Origin: Arthrobacter sp. ISL-72
GTDB lineage: Bacteria; Actinomycetota; Actinomycetes; Actinomycetales; Micrococcaceae
Direction: 5' to 3'
DNA: 60,413 nt
Assembly: GCF_018613755.1 (NCBI RefSeq)
Contig: NZ_JAGGPP010000039.1
Location: 1-60,413, forward strand
This document shows, piece after piece, positions 17,105-25,931 of this stretch. Each line of letters begins with the position of its first letter. Positions within the stretch are counted from its first letter, which is position 1. Under the pieces are notes generated by a model that saw nothing but the letters and a program-made list of their open reading frames with translations, did not search any database and was not told where the DNA came from. The position numbers and the translations under genes are program-made.

Positions 17105-18754
17105 TTGAAGAAGAAAACGCACGCCGGCCAGGCGATTGTCGAGTCTTTGGCCCTGCACGGCGTCAGCCGCGTCTTCGCCGTCCCGGGCGAAAGCTACCTG
17201 GCCGTCCTCGACGGACTCCACGGAGCAGAGATCGGGACCATCGTCTGCCGCCAGGAAGGCGGCGCCGCCTACATGGCTGAAGCCCACGGCAAGTTCACCG
17301 GCGAGCCCGGTGTTGCCATGGTGACCCGCGGACCCGGTGCAGCCAACGCTTACGTTGCTATCCACGCGGCATGGCAGGACGCCACTCCGATGGTCCTGTT
17401 CGTCGGCCTGATCCCGGTCACCGACCGCCAGCGCGAATCCTTCCAGGAGTTCGACCCCAACGCCTGGTTCGGCACCCAGGCCAAGCGCGTATTTGTGCTG
17501 GATGAAGCCTCCCGTGCATCCGAAGTTGTGGCCGAAGCATTCTTCGCCGCCAAGTCGGGCCGCCCGGGCCCGGTCATCGTCGGCCTGCCGGAAGACGTCA
17601 TCACCCACGAGTTCACCGGCGAACTCCACCCAGTAATCACCGTTGCCGAAGGCGCAGTCTCCCCCAAGGAACAGGAACTGGTCACAGCGGCCCTTACCAC
17701 CGCCAAGAAGCCCGCCATCTTCGTGGGTGGCCAGCGCTGGACCGCCGAAGCCGCTGCTGCCGTAACCGCGTTCGCTGAAGCGAACGGTATTCCGGTGGTC
17801 CAGGACTGGCGCGCGTCAGACCGCATACCCTTCAACTCCGAGGTTTACGCCGGTGCTCTGGGCTACGGCCGCACTCAAGACACGGCACGGATCTTCGCCG
17901 AAGCCGACGTACTGCTGGCCATTGGCGCCCTCCCCACGGACGTACCCACGGACGGCTACACCCTGCGCCAGTCCAAGGATGCCACCAACATCCTCGTGAA
18001 CATTGACACTTCCCTACGCGGACGCACCGGCGCGGTTACCGCGCACATCGTTGCCAGCCCGGTCGCCTTCGCCGACGCCATCAAGGACATCCAATTGGGC
18101 AAGTCCGCAGAGTGGGACGCCTGGCGTGCCGCCGGACGCGCCGCTCAGGCCGCATTCAGTGCGCTGCCGGACCTGGTTACGCTCCCCCTCACCCGCGAAG
18201 GAACCGGCCACATGAGCGCCGTTGTTTCCGAGCTGGTCCAGCGCCTGCCCGAGGACGCCGTCTACAGCTTCGGCGCCGGAAACCACTGTGCCTGGGCCCA
18301 GCGGTACCTGCCCACCAATGTGTTCCCGTCCCAGCTGAGCATGCGCAACGGCTCCATGGGCTACAGCGTCCCGGCAGCCGTTGCGGCCTCCCTGGAGAGC
18401 CCGGAACGACTGGCGGTCGCCATCGCAGGCGACGGTGAGTTCCTGATGAACGGCCAGGAGTTTGCCACAGCAGTCCAGCACGGGGCTGCAATGCTCGTCA
18501 TCGTGATGGACAACGGCCAATACGGCACCATTCGTGACCACCAGGAACACCACTTCCCGGGCAGGGTCAGCGGCACCCAGCTGAAGAATCCCGACTTCGC
18601 CGCCTTCGCCCGCGCCTTCGGGGGCCATGGCGAAACCGTCACCAGCGACGACGACGCACCTATTGCCGTCGAACGCGCGCTTAAGGCCGTACAGAACCAG
18701 CGCATCCCAGCCATCATTCACGTCATCACCGACCCGCAGATCGCCCTCCCCTGA
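17105..18754 (+). CDS. thiamine-diphosphate-dependent 2-oxoacid lyase (acetolactate synthase / decarboxylase superfamily)
   Basis: 549-aa cytoplasmic enzyme of the three-domain TPP superfamily that includes acetolactate synthase, benzoylformate decarboxylase and 2-ketoarginine decarboxylase. The cofactor-activating glutamate is E51 in CRQEGGAAYM. The diphosphate/Mg motif is AIAGDGEFLMNGQ with a following DNGQYG. RGPGAANAYVAIHAAWQD is the usual second contact. TTG 17105 is the start because TAGGAG stands about 8 nt upstream. It is followed after 28 nt by an aldehyde dehydrogenase, which argues for a 2-oxoacid decarboxylase making an aldehyde rather than acetolactate synthesis; no small regulatory subunit is present. 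Substrate inferred only. Confidence 0.82.
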   Translation: MKKKTHAGQAIVESLALHGVSRVFAVPGESYLAVLDGLHGAEIGTIVCRQEGGAAYMAEAHGKFTGEPGVAMVTRGPGAANAYVAIHAAWQDATPMVLFVGLIPVTDRQRESFQEFDPNAWFGTQAKRVFVLDEASRASEVVAEAFFAAKSGRPGPVIVGLPEDVITHEFTGELHPVITVAEGAVSPKEQELVTAALTTAKKPAIFVGGQRWTAEAAAAVTAFAEANGIPVVQDWRASDRIPFNSEVYAGALGYGRTQDTARIFAEADVLLAIGALPTDVPTDGYTLRQSKDATNILVNIDTSLRGRTGAVTAHIVASPVAFADAIKDIQLGKSAEWDAWRAAGRAAQAAFSALPDLVTLPLTREGTGHMSAVVSELVQRLPEDAVYSFGAGNHCAWAQRYLPTNVFPSQLSMRNGSMGYSVPAAVAASLESPERLAVAIAGDGEFLMNGQEFATAVQHGAAMLVIVMDNGQYGTIRDHQEHHFPGRVSGTQLKNPDFAAFARAFGGHGETVTSDDDAPIAVERALKAVQNQRIPAIIHVITDPQIALP

Positions 18755-18782
18755 GCGATCAGGACCTTAGAAGGAGAACAGC

Positions 18783-20156
18783 ATGAGCCTCTATGCAGTC
18801 ACCAACCCGGCAACCGGTGAATCCGTCAAGGAATACGCCACAGCCACTGACGCAGAAATCCAATCCGCAGTAGCCAGCGCCCACTCAGCCTTCAAGGAGT
18901 GGAACAAATCGACGCTGACCGAGCGCGTAAAACTTCTGGGACGTGTCGCCGAGCTTTACGCCGAGCGCCGTAATGAGCTTGCCGCTATCGTCACCCGGGA
19001 AATGGGCAAGCCCATCTTCCAAGCGCAACTTGAAGTGGACACCGTCGCCTCAATCTATCGTTACTACGCCGACAACGGCCCCTCCTATCTGGAAGATGAG
19101 GAGCTTGAGGTTGCAGCCGGCGGCAGGGCGATCGTCCGCAAGGAAGGTCTGGGTGTGCTCCTGGGCATCATGCCTTGGAACTTTCCGTATTACCAGGTGG
19201 CGCGCTTCGCCGCTCCCAACCTGATGAACGGCAACACGATCCTGCTCAAGCACGCCCCGCAGTGCCCGGAGTCTGCCCTGGCCATGGAACAGATCTTCCT
19301 GGACGCCGGCGCTCCCAAAGGTGCCTACGTCAACGTCTTCGCTACCAACGAACAAATCGCTGACATCATTGCCGATCCCCGTGTACAGGGCGTTTCACTC
19401 ACGGGGTCCGAGCGGGCAGGATCCGCCGTTGCCGAAATTGCCGGCCGCAACCTCAAGAAGGTCGTGCTGGAACTCGGCGGCTCAGACCCTTTCCTGGTGC
19501 TTGACTCCGCTGACGTCGACCAAGCGGCAACACACGCCCTGTTCGGCCGCTTCGGCAACACCGGCCAAGCCTGCAATGCTGCCAAGCGCATCATCATCGC
19601 GGACGCCGTCTACGACCAATTCGTCGAGAAGTTCCTCACCGCCGTTTCCTCTGTCAAGGTAGGCGACCCCACTGAGGCTGACACGTTCATGGGCCCGTTG
19701 TCCTCTGCCGCTGCGCGGGACGGCATCGCTGCACAGGTGGACGACGCTGTCGCCAAGGGGGCTACCGTGCTCACCGGCGGCAACCGATTGGAACAGCCCG
19801 GCGCGTGGTTCCAGCCGACGGTCCTTGCAGGCGTCACCGAGGACATGCGTGCCTTCTCCGAGGAGCTCTTCGGCCCGGTTGCTGTCCTGTACCGCGTGGC
19901 GTCCGAAGATGAGGCTGTAGAACTGGCCAATAATTCCGTATACGGCCTCGGTGCCGTCATCCAGTCCACTAACGGCGCCAAGGCGCAAGAGATCGCGGAG
20001 CGACTGGACACCGGCATGGTCTACATCAACGAAGCCCCCGGCACCGCAGCCGAACTGCCTTTTGGGGGCATCAAACGCTCTGGCGTCGGCCGCGAACTTG
20101 GCAAATACGGCATGGACGAATTCGTCAACCGAAAGCTGATCCGCACCGGCAAGTAG
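18783..20156 (+). CDS. gabD: NAD(P)-dependent aldehyde dehydrogenase, succinate-semialdehyde type
   Basis: 457-aa aldehyde dehydrogenase of the succinate-semialdehyde group. MPWNFPYYQVARFAAPNLM is the cofactor-site segment, LELGGSDPFLVL carries the general-base glutamate and GNTGQACNAAKRI the catalytic cysteine (about residue 262). EELFGPVAVLYRV and the C-terminal LPFGGIKRSGVGRELGKYG are also typical. The ATG has AGAAGGAGA at ideal spacing. It likely oxidises the aldehyde made by the upstream lyase. The family is close to GabD/Sad, but the true aldehyde may differ, so the symbol is tentative. A hairpin terminator follows. Confidence 0.82.
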   Translation: MSLYAVTNPATGESVKEYATATDAEIQSAVASAHSAFKEWNKSTLTERVKLLGRVAELYAERRNELAAIVTREMGKPIFQAQLEVDTVASIYRYYADNGPSYLEDEELEVAAGGRAIVRKEGLGVLLGIMPWNFPYYQVARFAAPNLMNGNTILLKHAPQCPESALAMEQIFLDAGAPKGAYVNVFATNEQIADIIADPRVQGVSLTGSERAGSAVAEIAGRNLKKVVLELGGSDPFLVLDSADVDQAATHALFGRFGNTGQACNAAKRIIIADAVYDQFVEKFLTAVSSVKVGDPTEADTFMGPLSSAAARDGIAAQVDDAVAKGATVLTGGNRLEQPGAWFQPTVLAGVTEDMRAFSEELFGPVAVLYRVASEDEAVELANNSVYGLGAVIQSTNGAKAQEIAERLDTGMVYINEAPGTAAELPFGGIKRSGVGRELGKYGMDEFVNRKLIRTGK

Positions 20157-20181
20157 GTGCGGATTTTCGTCACACAGAAAC

Positions 20182-20212
20182 CCAGTGGGCTATGGACTCC
20201 GTGGCCCACTGG
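20182..20212 (+). terminator. hairpin terminator after the dehydrogenase gene
   Basis: CCAGTGGGC (20182-20190) pairs perfectly with GCCCACTGG (20204-20212) over a 13-nt loop, 26 nt after the stop codon of the aldehyde dehydrogenase. A weak T-containing tail follows. Confidence 0.6.
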
Positions 20213-20258
20213 CGTCTCGTCTCCCCCGCCCTTGGAACAATTACTTGGAAAAAAGAAC

Positions 20259-20588
20259 ATGAAAAAGCGCCTCAATCGTCATGTGGTCCCCCACGCCAAC
20301 GCCCCGGCCACGGAAAGCAAAACCGGCACCGATGTGCAACCCAGACGGGGAACCCGCCACGACACTGACACGGCCACCCCGCCACATGCACACAAATTTC
20401 GGTCCTACGACCTCAGCCATCTATCCATCGGCGATCTGGTTGAGGCGAGACAAGGTCAAAGGGTTCACCACCGGGGCCTCGTGGACGAAGCCCTTCCCGC
20501 CCTTGGACTGTTCTGGATTCAAGACACGATCACAAGTACCAGGCGACTTGTCGACTTCGACTCATACGAGATCTTCGTCGGACGCTGA
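20259..20588 (+). CDS. small hypothetical protein with SH3-like C-terminal region
   Basis: 109-aa protein, start ATG 20259 after a purine-rich stretch. The first half is basic and low-complexity. The second half (LSIGDLVEARQGQRVHHRG, then LVDEALPALGLFWIQDT and RRLVDFDSYEIFVGR) resembles the 71-aa protein at 25716: both have a GD-V/L-V opening, a GLVDE/GEVDA turn, an IxWI/IxWV-type strand and a RRL-x-D-xY ending. That pattern suggests a small beta-barrel, such as an SH3-like fold; no function is known to me. It follows the dehydrogenase and its terminator. Confidence 0.5.
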   Translation: MKKRLNRHVVPHANAPATESKTGTDVQPRRGTRHDTDTATPPHAHKFRSYDLSHLSIGDLVEARQGQRVHHRGLVDEALPALGLFWIQDTITSTRRLVDFDSYEIFVGR

Positions 20589-21025
20589 CTGCGGCCGGCG
20601 GACCGCATAGACATAGAAGACTGGCGCGGGCGCGATGATCCGACCGCGCCGCTGTCCAGGTTCATTGCCCAGGGGCGTTGGTTGCGTGAATGTGATGACT
20701 CGCTGTCATTTTCGGAACTCGTCTGCACGGAACGTCCGAATCCGTCTGTACTCCAACCACTACCGGACTACTCGTTGTAAGGCGAACGTGCTGGATGATT
20801 TCCTGCGCGGTGATTGTCGTCCGCCTTGGGACACCTACGTTCCTCAGGCTATCTGCCCCCCACAGCGCGAAAGGCACGACCGCACCATTGCCGGCAGTTC
20901 TGCACCTCGGGAGTGCTGGGCCTTGCTACGGGACAAAGCTCATGAAAAATAATCATCATCCTGATCGTTTGTGATGGCGCACCAGATCGCCAGTGCGGCC
21001 GTTTCTAGGTTCTGAACAGGAGTAG
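20589..21025. other. gap without recognised gene
   Basis: After the small protein stop, the same frame stays open to a TAA near 20781 and reads plausibly (DWRGRDDPTAPLSRF, then LRECDDSLSFSELV), which may be a remnant of a longer ancestral protein. No start with a ribosome binding site is visible and I do not recognise it. The remainder shows nothing. Confidence 0.35.
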
Positions 21026-21241
21026 CAGCGTTCCCGGCAGGAGGCCCGGTACCTGCTGGAAACAGGCGACGTTTCCCTTCTTCACCTCTGGATTCTCTAC
21101 TGGGGCCAGGGCGGAAATGCCGGGGAGATGGAACTTGGCCCGTTCAGTCATGGGATTCCTCTCCTGGATGATGTGGAGGCAACTGTCCTGGAGGGCCATA
21201 GAGGCGCTGTCGTCTCCGTAACCGGTGAAGGAACAGGGTAG
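21026..21241 (+). pseudogene. unrecognised short open frame, possible gene remnant
   Basis: A 71-codon frame with coding-like composition (RYLLETGDVSLLHLWILYWG, GEMELGPFSHGIPLLDDVEA) ends at TAG 21239-21241. There is no ATG or GTG near its beginning; the first ATG gives only about 39 residues. It lies just upstream of the GAF remnant in the same orientation. Family unknown. Confidence 0.3.
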
Positions 21242-21259
21242 TACCGCGTGTTGGGCGTT

Positions 21260-21560
21260 GAGTGTGCTGCTTCTACATTTGGCCATTACCGGCGGAGATC
21301 ACGCGCACGATTTTGAGCTACTGCACGGTCTGATCGCCGGCCTGGCCCAGCGTCAGGGACAGGGGCCCCGCACCGAAGCACTGGAGACCGGCGTGTCGGT
21401 CCTCATCGACGATGTCTTCACGGATTCCCGCTTCGAGCAGTACTGTCAAGTCCTTGCGCTTCGGGTTGCCGCAGCGTGCTCGCCGTTCCGTTGAAACTCG
21501 GTTCCATTCCGAGGCAAACCCGGAGAACACCATCCAGAACGGCGCAGAGTCCCGCCTTCC
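21260..21560 (+). pseudogene. frameshifted GAF-domain regulator remnant
   Basis: The frame around 21310-21470 reads LLHGLIAGLAQRQGQGPRTE, then ALETGVSVLIDDVFTDSRF, matching the middle of GAF domains of actinobacterial GAF-ANTAR regulators. The expected continuation (VLAVPLKLGSIP) is found in another frame from about 21478, so a frameshift separates the two parts. No ANTAR output domain or proper start is found. It is a decayed sensor/regulator fragment. Confidence 0.5.
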
Positions 21561-21626
21561 CTGGAGGTGGGCGTGTTGGCGGAAAGCCCTGTTCCTTGAA
21601 GCCACACCCATTTTCCGGAGGTTGAT

Positions 21627-22261
21627 GTGCACCGAACCAGCAATGAAGACATCACGGAAGCCTTCAACAAGAACGCCCGCCTCTATGACCGGTGGATGGT
21701 CTTCTTAGAGCGCTATATCGCCGATGGCGCCCGGGCTCGGGCTGTGTCGTGTCGATGGCCCACGTGGCAGAAATCGAAATCGGGGTGAGTTCGGGGATGA
21801 ACCTCCCGCCGTACGGCCCGGGGGTGGAGCATGTGACCGAGTTTGACCTCTCCGAGAAGATGCTCGCCATCACCCGCAGGCGCGTAGCGGAAAAGGGAAT
21901 CGACCGCGTCGAGTTACATCACGGCGGCGCGCGGACGTTTGACCTACCGTCAGAAAGCGCCGACATCTTCCTTTCCACCTTCACTTTTTGCACCGTCCCC
22001 GGTCTGCTGGCCGCCAGCCGTGAGGCCTGCCGGGTACTCCGCCCGGGAGGGGTATTCGTTCTGGCCGAACACGGGCGCTCCACGCGCACCCGGGGTCGCG
22101 CCGTCATGTGTGCGATCGAACCACTGAGCATCCGCGTCAGCGCCGATCACATCGCCCGCGATCCTGTACCGTACCTGATGAGCGCGGGCTTCACCATTAC
22201 CGAAGATACTTGCCCACAAGCACGCCACCTATGGAGACCACTGAGGGTGGACCAGTTGTGA
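21627..22261 (+). pseudogene. class I SAM methyltransferase, frameshifted
   Basis: A GTG start at 21627 with GGAGG upstream opens with SNEDITEAFNKNARLYDRWM, the usual N-terminus of small SAM-dependent methyltransferases. Before the glycine-rich motif I the frame is lost. The rest (EIEIGVSSGMNLPPYGPGVE, EFDLSEKMLAITRRRVAEK, the acidic post II region, CRVLRPGGVFVLAEHGRS) continues in a different frame. One insertion or deletion near 21740-21765 would explain this. Motif I is also degraded (IGVSSG rather than IGVGTG). The product would be non-functional unless the shift is a sequence error. Confidence 0.65.
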
Positions 22262-22404
22262 CTGTCTACCCAGGGTGCACCACCCGTCGGATTAGGGCCA
22301 TCAACGACCATCTCCGGGGGCGCTTACGCTGAGGTCCACGGCGACAAAACAGCGTCCGCCGCGGTCACGTCCTGAAACGGGCCGTGTCCTGGTTCGCCGT
22401 CCCA

Positions 22405-22482
22405 GGCATGACCGCCGAGCGGGTTCTTTTCAACCACCACAGAGACCACATCGCAATCGGAGGGCGTACTCCCATCAGTCGC
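22405..22482 (+). mobile_element. tiny IS481-type transposase remnant
   Basis: The frame AERVLFNHHRDHIAIGGRTP followed by ISR resembles the C-terminal HYNYHRPHTALGG-PP-SR segment of IS481-family integrases. Only about 25 codons are recognisable, with no inverted repeats identified. About 190 bases after it (to 22673) show nothing. Confidence 0.35.
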
Positions 22483-22673
22483 GGCAAACGTCCCTGGGCA
22501 CAAATTTTTCGGCCGCAGGCCTTTTGGCGCAGTTGGGAAGACCCTTCTGCTTCAACGGCGCGCAATACCGCTCAACCGAACACCACGCGAAGTTTGCTTC
22601 TCCAAACCCCTGGTATGAAAAGAGCGGTGACGCCAGCTAACACCGCAGACTCCGCTTTTACTGCATTCCAACT

Positions 22674-24164
22674 TTAGGCAGAAACAGAGCTTTGATCACT
22701 GTCGACCTGGGCCTGGGTTTGGCCCTCGACTCGAATCCGGCGCCGTTTGCTGAATTCGTAGCCCACCGTGATCGACCCGAGCAGAAGGAGGGTGCCAGTC
22801 AGGCTTATCCACCAGGTGCTGCTGGTCCCTGGCAGGACCATGGTGAGGAATACAACCGCCAGGATCACCAGTGAGAACCATGACGTGTACGGAGCGCCCG
22901 GCATCTTGAAACTCACGGCGGGCAGCAGGCCGGCTTTGACCTTCTGCCGGAAGCGGAGTTGGCAGGCGAAAAGCGAGGACCAGAGCAGCAAGATGCACAC
23001 GGCACAGGCCCCAAGTGCCGTCTCGAACACGGCGCCGCCGCCGAAGACGTACGTCATCACCACGCCGACGAGGTAAAACCCGCCGATGGCGCTGAGGCTT
23101 CCGATCGGCACGCCGCCCTTTGTCATCTTCATGGTGAACTTCGGCGCTTCACCATTCGACGCGAGCGTCCGCAGAGCCCGCACCGAGGCATAAAGCGTTG
23201 CATTGATCCCTGAGACAGACGCCGTCAGCACCACGAAGTTCATCACGGAGGGCAGCCAAGGGACGTTCAGGCCCGCAAGTGCAGTCACGAACGGTGACTC
23301 AGCACCGCTGTAAAGGTTGGTCGGCAGGAGCATGCTGAGCACCAGCACGGAGCCTAGATAGAAGACCACGATCCGGAATACGATGCTGCGGATGGCCTTA
23401 GGCATCACTTCGCGGGCATTCTTTGCCTCACCCGCCGCTACCGCAGCAATCTCAATGCCGGAATAGGAGAACACCACGCCCTGGCTGACCAGCACCACAG
23501 CAAGGAGGCCCTGGGTAAAGAACCCGTCAGAGAAGAGGTTCTGCGCGCCCGCTTGGGTCTGAAGACCCATAGGTTCACCGAAGAAGATGATGACGAGTCC
23601 CGCGGCGAGGAAGAGTACGATCGCGATGATTTTGATGGCACTGGCGCCGACTTCGATGAAGCCGAACACCCTCGCGGAGAAGAGGTTGGAGCCTACGATC
23701 ATGAGCCAGGCAAGCAGGGCGGGTATCCAGCCGTCCAGCTGCGGCCACCAGTACTGCACGTAGATGGCTACGGCGGTGACTTCGACGACGCCCAGAAGGC
23801 CGCCCAGGCTGACCATGATCCATCCGGTCCCGTGAGCCACGCGATGGCCGAAGAACTCCCTGGCATAGGACACGAAGGACCCGGTGCTGGGGCGGTGCAT
23901 CACCAGTTCGCCGATCGCCCGCATGAGCAGATAAGCAATAACGCCGGTGGCGGCGTAGGCAAGAAGCAGTGCGGGCCCGGCGGCCTGGAGGCGCGAGCCC
24001 AGGCCAAGGAACAGTCCCGTTCCGATCGCGCCGCCAAGGGAAATCATCTGGATCTGGAAATTGGACATGGTTTTGCGGTAGCCCTCATCGCCGGATTCGA
24101 CGTAAGCAGCGGGCTGATTCCCTGGCGTCATGGCGGCATCGGCACGAGTTTCGGTTGATGACAT
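22674..24164 (-). CDS. APC-family amino acid permease (GabP/AnsP type)
   Basis: 496-aa membrane protein of the amino acid transporter group of the APC superfamily, importing an amino acid by proton symport. Visible are MISLGGAIGTGLFLGLGSRL (helix 1 unwound region), GTGWIMVSLGGLLGVVEVTA, FSYSGIEIAAVAAGEAKNAR (helix 6 region with the conserved GxE) and twelve hydrophobic segments. Start ATG 24164 is chosen because homologous sequence begins shortly after it. It lies 7 nt downstream of the aminotransferase gene, so the two form an operon that imports and transaminates one amino acid. Confidence 0.85.
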   Translation of the reverse strand: MSSTETRADAAMTPGNQPAAYVESGDEGYRKTMSNFQIQMISLGGAIGTGLFLGLGSRLQAAGPALLLAYAATGVIAYLLMRAIGELVMHRPSTGSFVSYAREFFGHRVAHGTGWIMVSLGGLLGVVEVTAVAIYVQYWWPQLDGWIPALLAWLMIVGSNLFSARVFGFIEVGASAIKIIAIVLFLAAGLVIIFFGEPMGLQTQAGAQNLFSDGFFTQGLLAVVLVSQGVVFSYSGIEIAAVAAGEAKNAREVMPKAIRSIVFRIVVFYLGSVLVLSMLLPTNLYSGAESPFVTALAGLNVPWLPSVMNFVVLTASVSGINATLYASVRALRTLASNGEAPKFTMKMTKGGVPIGSLSAIGGFYLVGVVMTYVFGGGAVFETALGACAVCILLLWSSLFACQLRFRQKVKAGLLPAVSFKMPGAPYTSWFSLVILAVVFLTMVLPGTSSTWWISLTGTLLLLGSITVGYEFSKRRRIRVEGQTQAQVDSDQSSVSA

Positions 24165-24171
24165 GGGTTCT

Positions 24172-25467
24172 CTAACCGATCGCAGGCAGTGTTGAGGCAT
24201 TGCCGAGGCCTGCCTTGGAGGCCGCGTCGCGGAAAACTTCGCCCAGGATGCCGGCGCCTTTGCGGATATCGGCCAAAGACGGCAGGCAGAAGGACATCCG
24301 CAATTCGCTGTGCCCGCTCCCATCGGTGTAGAAAGCCGTACCAGGCACGTACACGACACCGCGTTCGATGCACTCGTAGACCAAGGCTTCGGTGTCAATC
24401 CCTTCCGGGACCTTTATCCAAAGGTAGAAGCCGCCGGTAGGCCGGTTCCAAGTGGTCCCGGTGGGCATGACCTCTTCGAGGGTTTCAACCAAGGCGTTGA
24501 ACTTTTCGTGGTAGATCCCTCGGTACTCGACCAACTTGTCCTGCCAGGCTGGGTCGTCGAGGTATGCGCTGATCAGCTGCTGGGAAAAGACTGAGGGGTT
24601 CAGCTGCGAGGTCTCGCTGGCGTTGACCAGGTGTCCGTAGAGCGATTCCGGCGGAAGGACCCAACCTACGCGCAGGCCTGGAGCGATCATCTTGGAAAAG
24701 GAGCCGAAGTACAGCGTGATCTCCTCGAAGCCAGGCTGGATGGCCGGCATGGTCTCGCCGTCGAAGCCAAGAAGGCCGTAAGGGTTATCTTCGAAAATCA
24801 GTAGGCCGTTGTCGCGGCACAGCTCGCCAACCTGCAAACGGCGTTCCGCAGAAAGGTTTACACCTCCCGGGTTCTGGAAGTTGGGAATAGTGTACAGGCC
24901 TTTGGCTGTCTTGCCGGCAGCGCGGACCTCGCTGACAAGCCGCTCGAGTTCATTCGGAATGATCCCGTCGGCGTCCATCGGCACGTGCACGATTTCGGCT
25001 TCATAGCTAGTGAACACGGCCATGCCGCCCGCATAGGACGGTGCCTCAGCGAAGATCACGTCGCCGGGGTTAACCAGGACGCGAGCGGCGACATCGAGCG
25101 CCTGCTGGCTTCCCGCCGTCACAAGGACGCGCTCCGGGCTCGCCGTGATGCCCTCAAGCTTCATAAGTTCGGCAATGTGGGCACGCAGTTCGGGAATGCC
25201 GTTGCTGGATCCGTACTGAAACGAGCGCTCACCGCTGTCGAGCAGGATCCGGTGGGCATCCAAGGCGATGCGGTCAAATGGCAGAGCTCCGAGATAAGGC
25301 GCTCCATTGGCAAAGGAAATCATGTCGGGCCGCTGCGCCGCCCTGAACACCTTGCGAACCTCCGAAGGACGGGCAGCGAGAGTTCGGTGCGCGAGCACCT
25401 GAGGCTGAGCGCCGGCTGGTGCATGCGTTGGTGCAACATCTGCGGAAGACTCCACTGAAACGGACAT
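24172..25467 (-). CDS. PLP-dependent aminotransferase, class I/II
   Basis: 431-aa fold-type I aminotransferase. SFANGAPYLGALPFDRIALD and FQYGSSNGIPELRAHIAELM are the N-terminal region of the 2-aminoadipate aminotransferase-like group. VTAGSQQALDVAARVLVNPG lies over the cofactor, and SFSKMIAPGLRVGWV contains the Schiff-base lysine (about residue 259). The C-terminal arginine region is LRMSFCLPSL. ATG 25467 has AAGGGAAAA upstream. It is the first gene of an operon with an amino acid permease and has a well-conserved LysR-type element 46 nt upstream. It probably makes the 2-oxoacid consumed by the TPP lyase. Confidence 0.84.
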   Translation of the reverse strand: MSVSVESSADVAPTHAPAGAQPQVLAHRTLAARPSEVRKVFRAAQRPDMISFANGAPYLGALPFDRIALDAHRILLDSGERSFQYGSSNGIPELRAHIAELMKLEGITASPERVLVTAGSQQALDVAARVLVNPGDVIFAEAPSYAGGMAVFTSYEAEIVHVPMDADGIIPNELERLVSEVRAAGKTAKGLYTIPNFQNPGGVNLSAERRLQVGELCRDNGLLIFEDNPYGLLGFDGETMPAIQPGFEEITLYFGSFSKMIAPGLRVGWVLPPESLYGHLVNASETSQLNPSVFSQQLISAYLDDPAWQDKLVEYRGIYHEKFNALVETLEEVMPTGTTWNRPTGGFYLWIKVPEGIDTEALVYECIERGVVYVPGTAFYTDGSGHSELRMSFCLPSLADIRKGAGILGEVFRDAASKAGLGNASTLPAIG

Positions 25468-25513
25468 GCTTTTCCCTTCGGATTTGAACATCCTCCTATT
25501 GTCCGAGCAGCAG

Positions 25514-25563
25514 TGCATGCTGTCTAAGACCAAATGTTTGGGCATTGCATGCTTCAAAGGCAT
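25514..25563 (-). promoter_or_regulatory. two-part LysR-type operator, copy 6 (aminotransferase operon)
   Basis: Read toward the aminotransferase: ATGCCTTTGAAGCAT (25563 to 25549), 17 nt, then GGTCTTAGACAGCATGCA (25531 to 25514). It is more than 8 kb from the other strong copies, yet the spacing is identical. Confidence 0.68.
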
Positions 25564-25715
25564 GAACCATCGTGCTTCTATTCGCATGATCCCTGCTGGA
25601 CTTCTGCACAGCACAGCGCGTCTTGATAGTCGCTTCCTCCATTGAGAGAGTCTTACGCGTTCCGCTTAGATCAGTTCATCGGCTCCGTTGGCCAACCAAA
25701 CACAAGGAGAGAATT

Positions 25716-25931
25716 GTGACTTCAAAGACGAATCTCGTGAAAGGCTCTGCTTGGGACGATGTCCAAGTTGGAGACGTCGTGCAGCTTAGCGACAGGGGGC
25801 GGACAGAGTATGCCGGCGAAGTGGACGCGCGGACATTGGATGGGGACATCATTTGGGTCCATAACCCTGTCGGCGGCCGCCGCCTGTTCCATATCCTAGA
25901 CGGCTACAATCTACGGCTGGCGGCGTCATGA
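25716..25931 (+). CDS. small hypothetical protein, SH3-like
   Basis: 71-aa protein from GTG 25716 with AAGGAGAG about 6 nt upstream. It contains WDDVQVGDVVQLSDRGRTEY, AGEVDARTLDGDIIWVHNP and GGRRLFHILDGYNLRL. It is similar in pattern to the C-terminal half of the 109-aa protein at 20259. It is divergent from the aminotransferase operon. It is probably a small soluble beta-rich protein; function unknown. Confidence 0.6.
   Translation: MTSKTNLVKGSAWDDVQVGDVVQLSDRGRTEYAGEVDARTLDGDIIWVHNPVGGRRLFHILDGYNLRLAAS

Noticed and set aside
17105..18754. Naming the TPP enzyme as acetolactate synthase
   Set aside because: No small subunit, and operon context with an aldehyde dehydrogenase and a transaminase regulon fits a 2-oxoacid decarboxylase better.
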